In this document: piece after piece, positions 27,777 to 37,221 of the stretch | Position numbering within the stretch: position 1 is the stretch's first letter | How the letters are laid out: every line of letters begins with the position of its first letter | NCBI GenBank assembly: GCA_963834755.1 | Contig: CAWICQ010000013.1 | Location: forward strand, 186,001-250,000 | Origin: Dokdonella_A sp963834755 | Lineage (GTDB): Bacteria; Pseudomonadota; Gammaproteobacteria; Xanthomonadales; Rhodanobacteraceae | Reading direction: 5' to 3' | Length of the DNA: 64,000 nt | Notes under the pieces: generated by a model | What the model was told of the DNA's origin: nothing | Databases searched by the model: none | What the model saw: only the letters and a program-made list of their open reading frames with translations | Made by a program: the position numbers and the translations under genes

Positions 27777-29387
27777 TCAATTGCCGTCGAATCCGTCCTC
27801 GAAGATCAAGTCGTTGCCGAACAGCATATAGACCTGCCCGACGTTGACCGAACCGTTGACGTCGGCGAACGGCGAGGAGATCAGAAGGTCGTGCAGCCGA
27901 TCGCGGTTCTGATCGCCGGCGCTGGCGATGGCGGTACCGGCCGCATCCGATCCGGCCGCGCCTTGCATGTAGAAACCCGTCGCGCCGTTCAACGTGGACA
28001 GATCGATGACCGGCGGAATGGGCAGGCGACTGCCGTAAACGACGTAGCCACCGCCGGCATCCGCGAAGCCGACGTCGGCGCTCGGCGCGCCGAGCACGAC
28101 CTCGGCGAGTCCGTCGCCGTTGAGATCCGCCACACCGGCGACACTGGTTCCGGTTGCATCAGATGGGACCGCAGACACGAGCTTCACGCCGTTCGTTCCG
28201 TCGAGCGAGCCGAGGTCGAAGTGCGGCGGAAACGACGTCGTGCCGAACACCACGTAGCCGGCGCCGTTGATGAAGCCACTGGGCGTTGCCGGCGCGCCGA
28301 TCACCAGATCGGGGTGACCATCGCCGTTGAAGTCGGACACGAACGAGAGGCTGGTGCCGGCGAAGCTGCCCGCGTGCGCGGCTTCGATAGCGAATCCGTT
28401 GCTGCCGTTGAAACCCGACACCTGGATTTCCGGCGCGAACGGCGCGGCGTGGCCGAACACGACGAACACGGTGCCGGCATCCGACAGGCCGTTCGGAAAC
28501 GCCGTGCGCGAGCCCATGGCGACATCCGCGAAGCCGTCGTGGTTGAGATCGCCCACGGCGACCGAATCGCCGTCCGGCGTCGTCGACATGAAGTCGGTCG
28601 AGCTGATCGAAAAACCATTGCTGCCGTTGAGCGTGTTGGGATCGAAGGTCGCGGGCGGCGTCGAGCTTCCGAAGATCACGAAACCCTGGCCGGTGTTGCT
28701 GGATGACCCGCGCGCGCTCGGCGCAGTCACCACGATATCGGCGATTCCGTCGCCGTTGACATCGCCGGCGGCCGCGGCCGTGCCGAATGCGGTTCCGGAT
28801 GCAGCCGCCGGGATGCGCATGCCCTGGGCTCCGGTCAGCGTGGAGAGCGTGAGCGTCGTCGGCAGACTGGCGCTGCCGTAGATCACATACGCGTAGCCAC
28901 CACCGATGAAGCCGGGCGCGGTGGCCAGAATGTCGTCGATGCCATCGCCGTTGAAGTCGGCGCAGGCCAGCGCCGTGCCGAGTTCGTCGCCATCGTTTTC
29001 GCCGATGATGGCCACGTTCGCGTCGTTCATGCTGACCGGCGGCGGAGCGCCGGAAGCGTTGCCGAAGATCACATACACCACGCCGCCGCCGGGAGCACCT
29101 GCGGGGGGCGCGCCGATCATGAAATCGGGAATGCCGTCGCCGTTGACGTCGCAGCCGCCAACCATCGAAATGCCGGCGTGCGCGGCGAGCCCGGGGCCGT
29201 TGATTGTTGCGCCCACGTCGCCCGGGATCGCGCCGAGGTTGTAGAACGCCGGCGCCCAGCCGGCCTGGCAAGGCAGCGTAGAGACCGCGAGCGCGGCCAG
29301 CGCGAGCCACGGGCGCCGAGCGCGCCGCGGCGTGGTACACAGCTGTTTCCGGAACAAGGCAGAAACGAAGTCCATCTGGGTGCTCAT
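27777..29387 (-). CDS. Secreted FG-GAP beta-propeller protein with GFD C-terminal tail
   Basis: The 536-residue exported protein has a signal region (WLALAALAVSTLPCQAG) followed by seven FG-GAP repeats. Each repeat has a calcium-binding loop such as DVNGDGIPDFMIGAP, DFNGDGIDDILATAP, DVNGDGIADIVVTAP, DLNHDGFADVAMGS, DFNGDGHPDLVIGAP, DLNGDGLAEVVLGAP and DQNRDRLHDLLISSP. This predicts an integrin-like seven-bladed propeller. The last residues GNDLIFEDGFDGN carry the tail shared with three other secreted proteins here. It is divergent from the ECF sigma/kinase pair (192-base gap). The start at 29387 (MSTQMDFV) is the most likely of two. Confidence 0.88.
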   Translation of the reverse strand: MSTQMDFVSALFRKQLCTTPRRARRPWLALAALAVSTLPCQAGWAPAFYNLGAIPGDVGATINGPGLAAHAGISMVGGCDVNGDGIPDFMIGAPPAGAPGGGVVYVIFGNASGAPPPVSMNDANVAIIGENDGDELGTALACADFNGDGIDDILATAPGFIGGGYAYVIYGSASLPTTLTLSTLTGAQGMRIPAAASGTAFGTAAAAGDVNGDGIADIVVTAPSARGSSSNTGQGFVIFGSSTPPATFDPNTLNGSNGFSISSTDFMSTTPDGDSVAVGDLNHDGFADVAMGSRTAFPNGLSDAGTVFVVFGHAAPFAPEIQVSGFNGSNGFAIEAAHAGSFAGTSLSFVSDFNGDGHPDLVIGAPATPSGFINGAGYVVFGTTSFPPHFDLGSLDGTNGVKLVSAVPSDATGTSVAGVADLNGDGLAEVVLGAPSADVGFADAGGGYVVYGSRLPIPPVIDLSTLNGATGFYMQGAAGSDAAGTAIASAGDQNRDRLHDLLISSPFADVNGSVNVGQVYMLFGNDLIFEDGFDGN

Positions 29388-29579
29388 GCTGGCTCTCGTG
29401 TCGTGGGTCGGCGATCCCGCGAACTGCAAACCGCGGGCTCACTCGTATCCACGCAATGCCGCGGCGGCGCCCATCACGGCGGCGAAGCCCTTTACAAACA
29501 GTGGCTGAGGCCGCGGCAAGCGGCTACTCTGGCCCCGCTTCATCCCGATGGCCGGGGGGCGGAGGGCGGACATCAGGTC

Positions 29580-30140
29580 ATGCGCGAGGAACGCGCCAGC
29601 GGTGTGACTGCGTTGCTGGAAGCGTGGCGCGCCGGCGACACGACCGCGCCCGATGCGCTGGCCTCGCTCGTCTACGGCGAATTGCGCCGCATGGCCGCGC
29701 GACGCCTCGCGGCTTCTTCGCGCCGGCCGCTGCAGACGACCGAGCTGGTCCACGAAACCTTCGCGCGCCTGCTCGAGCATCCGCTCAAGGCCGCCGATCG
29801 CAATCATTTCTTCCGCACCGTCGCGCTCGCGTTGCGCCAGGTGCTGGTCGATGCCGTGCGCCGCCAGCAAGCGGAAAAGCGCGGCGGCGATGCGGTCTGG
29901 GTCACGCTCGAATCCGCCGATGAGCCGTCCGGCGCCGATCCGCAAGGCTGGCTCGCGGTCGAGGCCGCGCTGGTCCAGCTCGAAGGCGAAGACGCGCGCA
30001 AATGCCGCGTCGTCGAGATGTCGTTGCTGATGGGGCTCTCGCAGCAAGAAGTCGCCGAGGCGCTCGATGTGTCAATACCGACCGTGGAACGCGATCTGCG
30101 CTTTGCGCGTGCTTGGCTGCGCGAACGGCTGCCGGCATGA
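29580..30140 (+). CDS. ECF-type RNA polymerase sigma factor (TIGR02999-like)
   Basis: The 186-residue sigma factor has region 2 in LVYGELRRMAARRLAASS, TELVHETFARLL and NHFFRTVALALRQVLVDAVR (residues about 33-95). Region 4 contains the helix-turn-helix GLSQQEVAEALDVSIPTVER (about 150-169). The absence of a classical anti-sigma gene and the following protein kinase are typical of the Sig-70_X6/TIGR02999 group. Its stop overlaps the kinase start as ATGA, so the two are translationally coupled. The block CATCAGGTCATG spanning its start is shared with the remnant at 34747. It probably responds to phosphorylation by the linked kinase. Confidence 0.92.
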   Translation: MREERASGVTALLEAWRAGDTTAPDALASLVYGELRRMAARRLAASSRRPLQTTELVHETFARLLEHPLKAADRNHFFRTVALALRQVLVDAVRRQQAEKRGGDAVWVTLESADEPSGADPQGWLAVEAALVQLEGEDARKCRVVEMSLLMGLSQQEVAEALDVSIPTVERDLRFARAWLRERLPA

Positions 30141-32908
30141 CGACACCGCGCGTGGCGCGCATGGAAGCACTGTTCCACGCTGCATTGGAGCGTCCGTCGG
30201 CGGAGCGTTCGGCATTTCTCGCCGCGGCGGAAACCGACACCGAAATCCGCGCGTCGGTCGAGCGACTGCTCGCGCATCACACCAGCAGCGACGTGCCGTT
30301 GCGCGATGTCCTCGATGCGGTCGTCGTCGACGGCGGAACTTTGCGTCCGCGCGAGTATGTGGGCCCGTATCGCCTGTTGCGCGAGCTTGGCGCCGGCGGC
30401 ATGGGCACGGTCCATCTCGCCGAACGGCGCATGGGCGACACGCGGCAGAAGGTCGCGCTGAAACTGATCCGCGATTTTCCGTCCGCGCCGGCACGCGAGC
30501 GTCTGGCGCGCGAGAGCCGGCTCCTGGCCGAGCTCAATCATCCGAACATCGCGCGCCTGCTCGATGCCGGCGAGAGCGATCGCGTGCCGTATCTGGCGAT
30601 GGAATACGTCGAAGGCGTACCGCTGCATGTGTATTGCGCGGACAAGGATCTCGACGTACGCGGTCGCCTCGCTCTATTCGTCGAACTCTGCCGTGCGGTG
30701 CAGCACGCGCATCAGCGCCTGATCGTCCATCGAGATATCAAGCCCGCCAATATCCTGGTGCGCGACGACGGCACGCCGGTGCTGCTCGATTTCGGCATCG
30801 GCAAACTGCTCGACGACACGGCGCGCGACGCGACAGCGACGCGCATATTCACGCCGACGTATGCGGCGCCCGAACAGATCGCCGGACGCGCAGTGACTAC
30901 GGCAACTGATATCTACGGCCTCGGCTGCGTGTTGCACGAGCTCCTCAGCGGCCACGCGTTGCACGACGTCGTCCATGACGGCCACATCCCGCCGCCGAGC
31001 GTCGCCGCCGCGGACAATCCTGCACGCGCGCGCACTCTGCGCGGCGATCTCGACACGCTGGTCGGCAAGGCGATGCACGCGGAGCCCGAGCGGCGCTACG
31101 CGTCGGTGCAGGCGCTGTCCGACGACGTCGAAAACTATCTGGCCGGACGGCCATTGCGCGCGGCGCCCGACAGCCTTGCGTATCGGGCGCGAAAATTCAT
31201 CGCGCGACATCGCTACGCCGCGACGGGCGTCGCAGTCATCGCTGCGCTCATCGCGGTGTTCGTCTGGCGTCTGGATACCGAGAAACAACGCGCCGTCGTC
31301 GCCGAAGAACACGCGCGTCGTGAAGCGCAAAGTGCCGGACACTCGCGCGATTTCCTGGTGTCGCTGTTCGAAGCCGCAGCACCGGACAACACGCTCGGCC
31401 ATTCGCTCACGGCTCGCGAGCTCATCGACAAGGGCAGCGAGCATCTCGATCGCGAGCTCAAGGACGAACCGGCCACCGCGGCTCGGCTCAGCCTCACGAT
31501 CGCCGGCGTTTACGCCGCGCTCGGCGATCCGAAAGCCGCAATCGCGAGCGGCGAGCGCGCACTGACGCTGGTCTCCGACGACACGCCCGAGCGTGGCCTG
31601 TTGCGCGCCGAAATACTGATGACGAATTCCGCTCAATACGACGACGTCGAACGCTTCGATGACGCGCGCCGCGCCGCCGAACAGGCGTTGGCATTGCGCC
31701 AACGCTACGCGCCGGATGATCACGAGAAAGTCGGCGCGGCACTCGGCCTTTGCGCGGCATCGGCGGTGCGCCACGGCGAGTACCCGGTCGCGCGCACGTA
31801 TTTCGATCGCGCGCTCGCTGAGTTCGCCAAGGTGCCTGCGGTCGATCCGCTCGAACGCGCCGAGTTGCTGCGTGGTATCGCCGATCTCGACGATCAGCAA
31901 GGCAAGACGCGCGAGAGCGTCGATCATGCGAAAGAGGCGTTGCAGGCGCTCGCCTCGCTGCCCGCAGGTTCGCCCGAGCGCATCGAGGTGCTGCGCATGC
32001 TGGCCAACGCGGAAGTCGCGAATGGCGATGCGCCGGCGGCGATCGCGACGTTGCAGCAGACGCTCGAAATTGCGCGCGCTGCGCTCGGCGACGACAACAA
32101 CAAAGTCGCCAATATCGAGAACGATCTCGCGGTTGCACTCAACGGCGAGGACCGTTATCGCGAAGCGATCGAGCATCTCGAGAAATCGATCGAGATCACC
32201 GAGAAAGTGCGTCCGGACGCCGAAGCGGCGACCGCGTATTCGATGGTCAATCTCGGCAGCATCTACGAAAGTCTCGGCGATTACGCAAAAGCCGAAGCGC
32301 TGATGCGCAAGGGGATCGAAGCGATCGAGAAGCGGACCCCGGACGAATCGCAGTTGCATTTTTTCCGCGGAAACCTCGCGCGCACGCTGATGTTGCGCGG
32401 TGATCTGGTCGGCGCGCGCGCATTGATCGAGCGTTCGCTGCACGATCTCGCTGCGCGGGACGGAGAGAAGAGCTTCGGCTACGCGTTCCAGCAGTTCCGA
32501 CTCGCGCGCATCGAATACGCTTCCGGAAATCTCGACGCGGCAGAACAGGACCTGCACGACGTCATCGCGACGCTCGATCCGTTGCTGCCGCCCGATCACG
32601 CGCTGCGCACGCAGTTCGAAGTCATGCGCGGCATGATCGCCAAGGCACGCGGCGATCTCGCCACCGCGCAACAGGCTTATGAAGCCGCCGAAGCGAAGCC
32701 GTCGCCGGTTCCACTCGAAGCGGCCATCGTGCGCATGCGCCTCGCCGGCGTTCTTCTCGCGCGCGGCGATCTTGGCGCGGCGCGCGCGAAGCTCGATGCA
32801 TCGCAACCCATCATCGAAGCGGCGTTGCTGCCGCAGGCGGTGGAAGTCGTCGAGGCGAGAGGTTACGCGGCTGATCTTGCCAGTCGCGAGAGGGGTGCGC
32901 GGCGTTGA
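30137..32908 (+). CDS. Ser/Thr protein kinase with C-terminal TPR domain (first copy)
   Basis: This 923-residue membrane-bound kinase has an N-terminal helical region like that of linked sigma systems (residues 1-70). The kinase domain has the glycine loop GAGGMGTV (85-92), lysine in VALKLIRDF (109), HRDIKPAN (198-205), DFGIGK (218-223) and APEQ (244-247). A single membrane helix follows (YAATGVAVIAALIAVFVWRL, about 357-376), then some 530 residues of TPR-like helical pairs. All catalytic residues are present, so it should be active. The kinase faces the cytoplasm and the TPRs the periplasm if one helix is used. It is coupled to the sigma gene by an ATGA overlap. Confidence 0.93.
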   Translation: MTTPRVARMEALFHAALERPSAERSAFLAAAETDTEIRASVERLLAHHTSSDVPLRDVLDAVVVDGGTLRPREYVGPYRLLRELGAGGMGTVHLAERRMGDTRQKVALKLIRDFPSAPARERLARESRLLAELNHPNIARLLDAGESDRVPYLAMEYVEGVPLHVYCADKDLDVRGRLALFVELCRAVQHAHQRLIVHRDIKPANILVRDDGTPVLLDFGIGKLLDDTARDATATRIFTPTYAAPEQIAGRAVTTATDIYGLGCVLHELLSGHALHDVVHDGHIPPPSVAAADNPARARTLRGDLDTLVGKAMHAEPERRYASVQALSDDVENYLAGRPLRAAPDSLAYRARKFIARHRYAATGVAVIAALIAVFVWRLDTEKQRAVVAEEHARREAQSAGHSRDFLVSLFEAAAPDNTLGHSLTARELIDKGSEHLDRELKDEPATAARLSLTIAGVYAALGDPKAAIASGERALTLVSDDTPERGLLRAEILMTNSAQYDDVERFDDARRAAEQALALRQRYAPDDHEKVGAALGLCAASAVRHGEYPVARTYFDRALAEFAKVPAVDPLERAELLRGIADLDDQQGKTRESVDHAKEALQALASLPAGSPERIEVLRMLANAEVANGDAPAAIATLQQTLEIARAALGDDNNKVANIENDLAVALNGEDRYREAIEHLEKSIEITEKVRPDAEAATAYSMVNLGSIYESLGDYAKAEALMRKGIEAIEKRTPDESQLHFFRGNLARTLMLRGDLVGARALIERSLHDLAARDGEKSFGYAFQQFRLARIEYASGNLDAAEQDLHDVIATLDPLLPPDHALRTQFEVMRGMIAKARGDLATAQQAYEAAEAKPSPVPLEAAIVRMRLAGVLLARGDLGAARAKLDASQPIIEAALLPQAVEVVEARGYAADLASRERGARR

Positions 32909-33242
32909 GGGTTGTGTTGTGGTTTGTTGGGTTGTGGGGCGTGAAGCAGCGCTTGTGGTTTTTTTCTCTCTGGATTCCTAGGTGTTTTGCGGAGACCGCT
33001 TCACGTCCATGTGTTTTTCCGCTCGCATCCCTGCGAGCGGGTCACTTTCTGTGACTCCGGGCATCCTGCCCTCCGCCCTTCGGGCCGGCTTCGCCGTTCG
33101 CGCCGCTCCTGCGGCGCAGTGCCTGCCCAAGAGAAAGTAACCAACAGAAAAGTGACCCGTCCACCAGGAAGACGGACGGAAGAACACAGGGTCGTGAGTC
33201 GGTCCTCGCGAAACTCACAGCCACATCAAGCAAGAAAAACCG
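32909..33242. repeat. Intergenic stretch with a dispersed-repeat-like inverted element
   Basis: The gap between the kinase and the convergent delta-60 protein has no credible gene. From about 33003 to 33175 it shows a composite element: CGGGTCACTTTCT at 33038-33050 is repeated as its complement AGAAAAGTGACCCG at 33148-33161. In between are a GAGCGG/CGCTCG hairpin, a GGGCCGG-rich part and AAGAGAAAGTAACC. Such sequences recur in xanthomonad intergenic regions, so a multicopy element is likely. A weak hairpin before a run of seven T at 32959-32965 could end the kinase transcript. Confidence 0.5.
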
Positions 33243-34649
33243 TCACGGCGAAGTATTCGTATCAAACCCATGCCTGAAAATCGTATCGTTCAACCCAAAC
33301 TCGATCGCAAGAAAATCCTGATTCGTGGTCGGCTCCGCGGTGCCGATCGCCCAGAAGTGTTCGCCGTCGATGTCGTTGACGAGCGCGTAGACGACGTCCA
33401 GGGCCGTGGAGACGGCGGAGACATCGAGCATGACCTTGCCGGCGTTGCCGAAATAAAGGTCGATGCCGCCGTCGGCGTTGTACGAGACGAGTGCGAGATC
33501 CGTCCCGGACGCGCTGGTGCTGACGCGTGCGGAACCGGCCGCGATCAGGCGTCCCCATGGCATCAGCGTGAGCGCGTATGCGATGTCGTCGCTGGGTCCG
33601 ACCGGTGTCGTCACCAGGCCGCCGTTGCCGAAGCTTGGATCGAGCGTGCCGTTGCTCATGTAACGCGCGAGCGCGAAGTCGCGGCGTCCGTCGGAGGCCA
33701 CGCTTGATCCTGCGATGACGATGCGGCCGTCGGGCTGGAGCACCATCGCGTTGGCGATGTCCTCGCCGGTGCCGACCGCAGTGCGCGTGATACCGCCGCT
33801 GCCGAACGTCGCGTCCGGCGAGCCGTCCGTGTTGAGGCGCATCACGAGCATGTCGGTGTTGCCGGTGCCGCCCGCGTAGCCCGCGACCAGGAGCTTGCCA
33901 TCGGGTTGCACGAGCAGCGCGTTCGCATGCGAATTGCCGTTCGACGTCGCCGATGCGTTGATATCGAGGATGCCGCCGCTGCCAAACAACGTATCGAGCT
34001 GGCCGCTTGCGGTGTGGCGCGTCAACGCGACATGGTCGGGGCCTTGCTCGGCCGTGAAACCCGCAGAGACGATCATGCCGTCGGTTTGCACGGCGACCGC
34101 GCTGCACTGGTCGATGAGCTGGCCTCCCGGTCCGGAGAGCAGGAATGGAGTCACCGCGTAGCCGCTGCCGTCGAAGGTCGTGTCGAGCGAACCGTCACTC
34201 ATGAAGCGAGCGGTGAAGAAATCGTTCGCCGTGCCCGGACTGAAATATGTGCCACAGCCGACATAGCGGCCGTCGTCCATGCGCACGAGCCCGGTCAGAG
34301 TGTCGGTGCTCGTCGATAGGTTGTAGAGAACGACACCGTTGGCCGTGCCGAAGGCGGTGTTGATCTGTCCCGTTCGCGTGATGCTGGCGAGTGCCGAGGA
34401 ACCGCTGGATGTCGCGCCGGCCATCACGACGTTGCCGTCGGGATCCACCGCCGCGGCGAACGCGGTGTCGTCGGTGCCGCTCACGGGGATCGTCACGCGC
34501 ACGCCGTCCGCGCCCGGCGCGAGGGCGTCGGCCGGCGGCGCGAGCGCAGCCAGAGCGAACGCCAGCGCGATCGCGATACTGCCGTGCCGCAGATGTCCAT
34601 GGGATGAAATTTGCCGGGGCGAAGCGAAGCGAACGGATGTCGCGCTCAT
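33243..34649 (-). CDS. Secreted delta-60 repeat protein with GFD C-terminal tail
   Basis: The 468-residue exported protein has a signal (IALAFALAALAPPADALAPG) and about seven delta-60 repeats, visible as DGSLDTTFDGSGYAV, SGQLDTLFGSGGIL, DGSPDATFGSGGITR, NGTLDPSFGNGGLVT and DGGIDLYFGNAGKVM, separated by strands like LQPDGRIVIAGSS. This repeat predicts a beta-propeller-like surface protein. The C-terminus NDTIFRHGFDTNTSP is a variant of the GFD tail. It is divergent from a sigma-factor remnant and second kinase, repeating the arrangement at 27777-32908. The start at 34649 (MSATSVRF) is chosen from two candidates. Confidence 0.87.
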   Translation of the reverse strand: MSATSVRFASPRQISSHGHLRHGSIAIALAFALAALAPPADALAPGADGVRVTIPVSGTDDTAFAAAVDPDGNVVMAGATSSGSSALASITRTGQINTAFGTANGVVLYNLSTSTDTLTGLVRMDDGRYVGCGTYFSPGTANDFFTARFMSDGSLDTTFDGSGYAVTPFLLSGPGGQLIDQCSAVAVQTDGMIVSAGFTAEQGPDHVALTRHTASGQLDTLFGSGGILDINASATSNGNSHANALLVQPDGKLLVAGYAGGTGNTDMLVMRLNTDGSPDATFGSGGITRTAVGTGEDIANAMVLQPDGRIVIAGSSVASDGRRDFALARYMSNGTLDPSFGNGGLVTTPVGPSDDIAYALTLMPWGRLIAAGSARVSTSASGTDLALVSYNADGGIDLYFGNAGKVMLDVSAVSTALDVVYALVNDIDGEHFWAIGTAEPTTNQDFLAIEFGLNDTIFRHGFDTNTSP

Positions 34650-34746
34650 GGCGTCAAATCCTGGTAATGGCTGTCGTCGTGGCACGCGGTAAACTCATCG
34701 CGCTCGATTCTTAGTTACGCGGAAGCAGGGCACGGGCCATCAGGTC

Positions 34747-34818
34747 ATGGGCGGAGAACGCGCGGACACGGTTGCGTTGCACTCGATGCCGCTGCGTCGC
34801 GAAGGGCGCGGCGCATGA
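34747..34818 (+). pseudogene. 23-codon remnant of an ECF sigma factor gene
   Basis: An open frame ATG...TGA of 23 codons precedes the second kinase. Its start context CATCAGGTCATG is identical to that of the sigma gene at 29580. The first residues (MGGERADTVAL) match that protein's MREERASGVTAL, and its TGA overlaps the kinase ATG in exactly the same ATGA arrangement. It therefore looks like a sigma gene with its middle deleted, keeping only start, leader peptide and coupling junction. It may still serve as a leader for kinase translation. Confidence 0.65.
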
Positions 34819-37190
34819 GCGGCGCGCGGCTCGAGCGCATGGAATCGCTGTTCCACGCGGCGCTCGCGTTGCCGTCGTCCGAACGCGGCGCGTTTCTTCG
34901 CGCCGAAGAAACCGATTCCGAGTTGCGCGCCGCGGTCGAGCGTCTGCTCGCGCATCACACCGAAAACGACGCTTCGCTGCGCGATGCGCTCAATGCGGCC
35001 GTGGTCGCCGATTCCAGCACGCGCCCGGCCCGTGAGCGCATCGGCACGTACCGACTACTGAGCGAACTCGGTGCCGGCGGCATGGGCACTGTGTTTCTCG
35101 CCGAACGCCAGCTTGGCGAGACGCGGCAGCGCGTTGCGCTCAAGCTGATCCGCGGATTTCCGACCAGCGACGCGCGCGCGCGACTGGCGCGCGAGCGCGC
35201 GTTGCTCGCCGAGCTCAATCATCCGAACATCGCGCGGCTACTCGACGGTGGCGACAGCGAGGACGGTCAGCCGTATCTCGTCATGGAATACGTCGACGGC
35301 GAGCCCTTGCTTGACTACTGCACCGAACACGCGCTCGGCATCGCACCGCGGCTCGCGCTGTTCGCGCAATTGTGTCGCGCGGTGCAGCATGCGCATCAGC
35401 ACCTGATCGTGCATCGCGACATCAAGCCCGGCAACGTCCTCGTGCGCGAAGACGGCACGCCGGTGCTGCTCGATTTCGGCATCGGCAAGCTGCTCGACGG
35501 AACGCAGCCCGACGCGACCGCGACACGCATCTTCACGCCGGCGTACGCTGCGCCGGAACAGCGCACGGGACACGGCGTGACGACCGCGACCGACGTATAC
35601 GCGCTCGGCTGCGTGCTGTTCGAGCTGCTCACCGCGTGCAGCCTTGGTGATGTCGCGACAAGTGGAGAACCGTTGCCGTTGCCGAGCTCTGTCGTAGTCG
35701 ATCGAACGCTCGCTCGCACGTTGCGCGGCGATCTCGACAACGTCGTCCTCAAGGCGACGCACGAAGAAGCGCAGCGCCGGTATGGCTCCGCGCAGGCACT
35801 GGCCGAGGACATCGAGAACTATCTTCACGGCCGTCCGCTCGAAGCGGGTCCGGATCGGATGGCTTATCGCGCGCGCAAGTTCATCATGCGCTATCCCTAT
35901 GCATTGGCCGCGACGGTCTTGATGATCGTGTTGTCGGGCCTCTTCGTCTGGCGCCTGGCGGTCGAGCGCGCGCGCGCGCTCGAACAGGCGCAACGCGCAG
36001 AGGCGACGCGCGATTTTCTGGTCTCGTTGTTCCGGTTTGCCGATCCCGGCATCAATCGCGGCAAGCCGCCGGCGGTGCACGAGCTGCTCGATCAGGGCCG
36101 TGCGGAGATCGACAAGGAACTCGCGGCGCAGCCGAAATTGCGCGGCGAGCTGAATCTCGCGCTGGCGGAGATCTACGAGCATCTGGCCGAGCACGACAGC
36201 GCGCGCGTGCTCGCGCAAAATTCACTGGCGCTTGCGGGCGATGATCCGGCGCTCCGTGCCGAGCGACTGGCGCTGCTCGCGACGATCGACGCGAACGACG
36301 GGCACAACGCCGAGGCGCTCGCCAACGCCGAACAGGGATTGCAGGCGCTCGCTGCGAGCGGCGGTGCGCACTCGCTCGATCAGCGCCTTGGCCTGCTCAA
36401 CACGAAGGCGATGTCGCTGAAGTTTCTGAATCGAGCCGACGAGGCGGCGGCGACGATGCGCGAGGTGCTCGCGCTACTGCCGCAGCTCGGCGCGAAACAG
36501 GAAGAACATCGCGCCTACACGCTCGACAATCTCGCGCACGTCGAAGAATTGCAGGGCCATCACGCCGAGGCGTTGCGGTATGCGACGGCGGCCGAAGCGG
36601 CTTTCGTCGAGCTGCGCGGCGCGGCACATCCGGAGCCGTTGGCGGTCGGTGCCTATCGCGCGAGCATGCTGGCCGCCACCAACGATCTGGCGGGCGCCGA
36701 AGCGAAGTATCGCGAGGTGCTGGCTGCGCAACGCCGCCTCTACAGCGACGACAACGATCGGCGCCTGACCAACACGGAAACCTATCTCGCGCGCGTGCTG
36801 CTGCGCGAAGACCGTGCCGACGAGGCGTTGGCGCTCGTCCAACGTGCACAGGCCCGATGCGAACGCACGGCAGGCGCAGATCATGCGCAGTGTCCGGCGA
36901 CGCGTCAGATCTGGGGCGAGGCGAAAATCGTGCGGGGTGACAACGCCGCCGGCATGGCCGCGCTGCGTGAAGCGGTCGCGCTGCGCGACGCAGATACGGA
37001 TGGCGATGCGCGCTCGCGCGATCTCGCGCGCGTTTCGCTCGCGCGCGGCGAATGTCTCACGGGCGATTCGGCGCAGGGTCGCGTCTTGCTCGAGTCGGTG
37101 CGCGCCGACCTCTTGGCGATGCCGATCACGAGCGCGCTCGAGCGGTCATTCATCGAACGCGTCGGGCGCGAATGCGCAGCGTCGCGATAA
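34815..37190 (+). CDS. Ser/Thr protein kinase with C-terminal TPR domain (second copy)
   Basis: This is a 791-residue paralogue of the kinase at 30137, sharing long identical stretches such as ERLLAHHT, ELGAGGMGTV, LAELNHPNIARLLD and DGTPVLLDFGIGKLLD. Kinase landmarks are the glycine loop (86-93), lysine 110, HRDIKPGN (200-207), DFG (220-222) and APEQ. One membrane helix (YALAATVLMIVLSGLFVWRL) lies near 357-378, followed by TPR-like repeats with heavy alanine. It lacks an intact sigma partner, since only the 23-codon remnant lies upstream. Divergence in the TPR region suggests a different input or target from the first copy. Confidence 0.92.
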   Translation: MSGARLERMESLFHAALALPSSERGAFLRAEETDSELRAAVERLLAHHTENDASLRDALNAAVVADSSTRPARERIGTYRLLSELGAGGMGTVFLAERQLGETRQRVALKLIRGFPTSDARARLARERALLAELNHPNIARLLDGGDSEDGQPYLVMEYVDGEPLLDYCTEHALGIAPRLALFAQLCRAVQHAHQHLIVHRDIKPGNVLVREDGTPVLLDFGIGKLLDGTQPDATATRIFTPAYAAPEQRTGHGVTTATDVYALGCVLFELLTACSLGDVATSGEPLPLPSSVVVDRTLARTLRGDLDNVVLKATHEEAQRRYGSAQALAEDIENYLHGRPLEAGPDRMAYRARKFIMRYPYALAATVLMIVLSGLFVWRLAVERARALEQAQRAEATRDFLVSLFRFADPGINRGKPPAVHELLDQGRAEIDKELAAQPKLRGELNLALAEIYEHLAEHDSARVLAQNSLALAGDDPALRAERLALLATIDANDGHNAEALANAEQGLQALAASGGAHSLDQRLGLLNTKAMSLKFLNRADEAAATMREVLALLPQLGAKQEEHRAYTLDNLAHVEELQGHHAEALRYATAAEAAFVELRGAAHPEPLAVGAYRASMLAATNDLAGAEAKYREVLAAQRRLYSDDNDRRLTNTETYLARVLLREDRADEALALVQRAQARCERTAGADHAQCPATRQIWGEAKIVRGDNAAGMAALREAVALRDADTDGDARSRDLARVSLARGECLTGDSAQGRVLLESVRADLLAMPITSALERSFIERVGRECAASR

Positions 37191-37221
37191 GTCACGCGGA
37201 CAGACGCGTGTCAAACAGCAT

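Noticed and set aside
32944..32965. Intrinsic terminator after the first kinase
   Set aside because: The stem is only 4 bp (AAGC/GCTT) and is separated from the T-run by several bases, so it is too weak to list as a feature.
33042..33233. Short minus-strand frame of 63 codons in the intergenic repeat
   Set aside because: It lies in the inverted element and reads like spurious proteins commonly annotated from such repeats.
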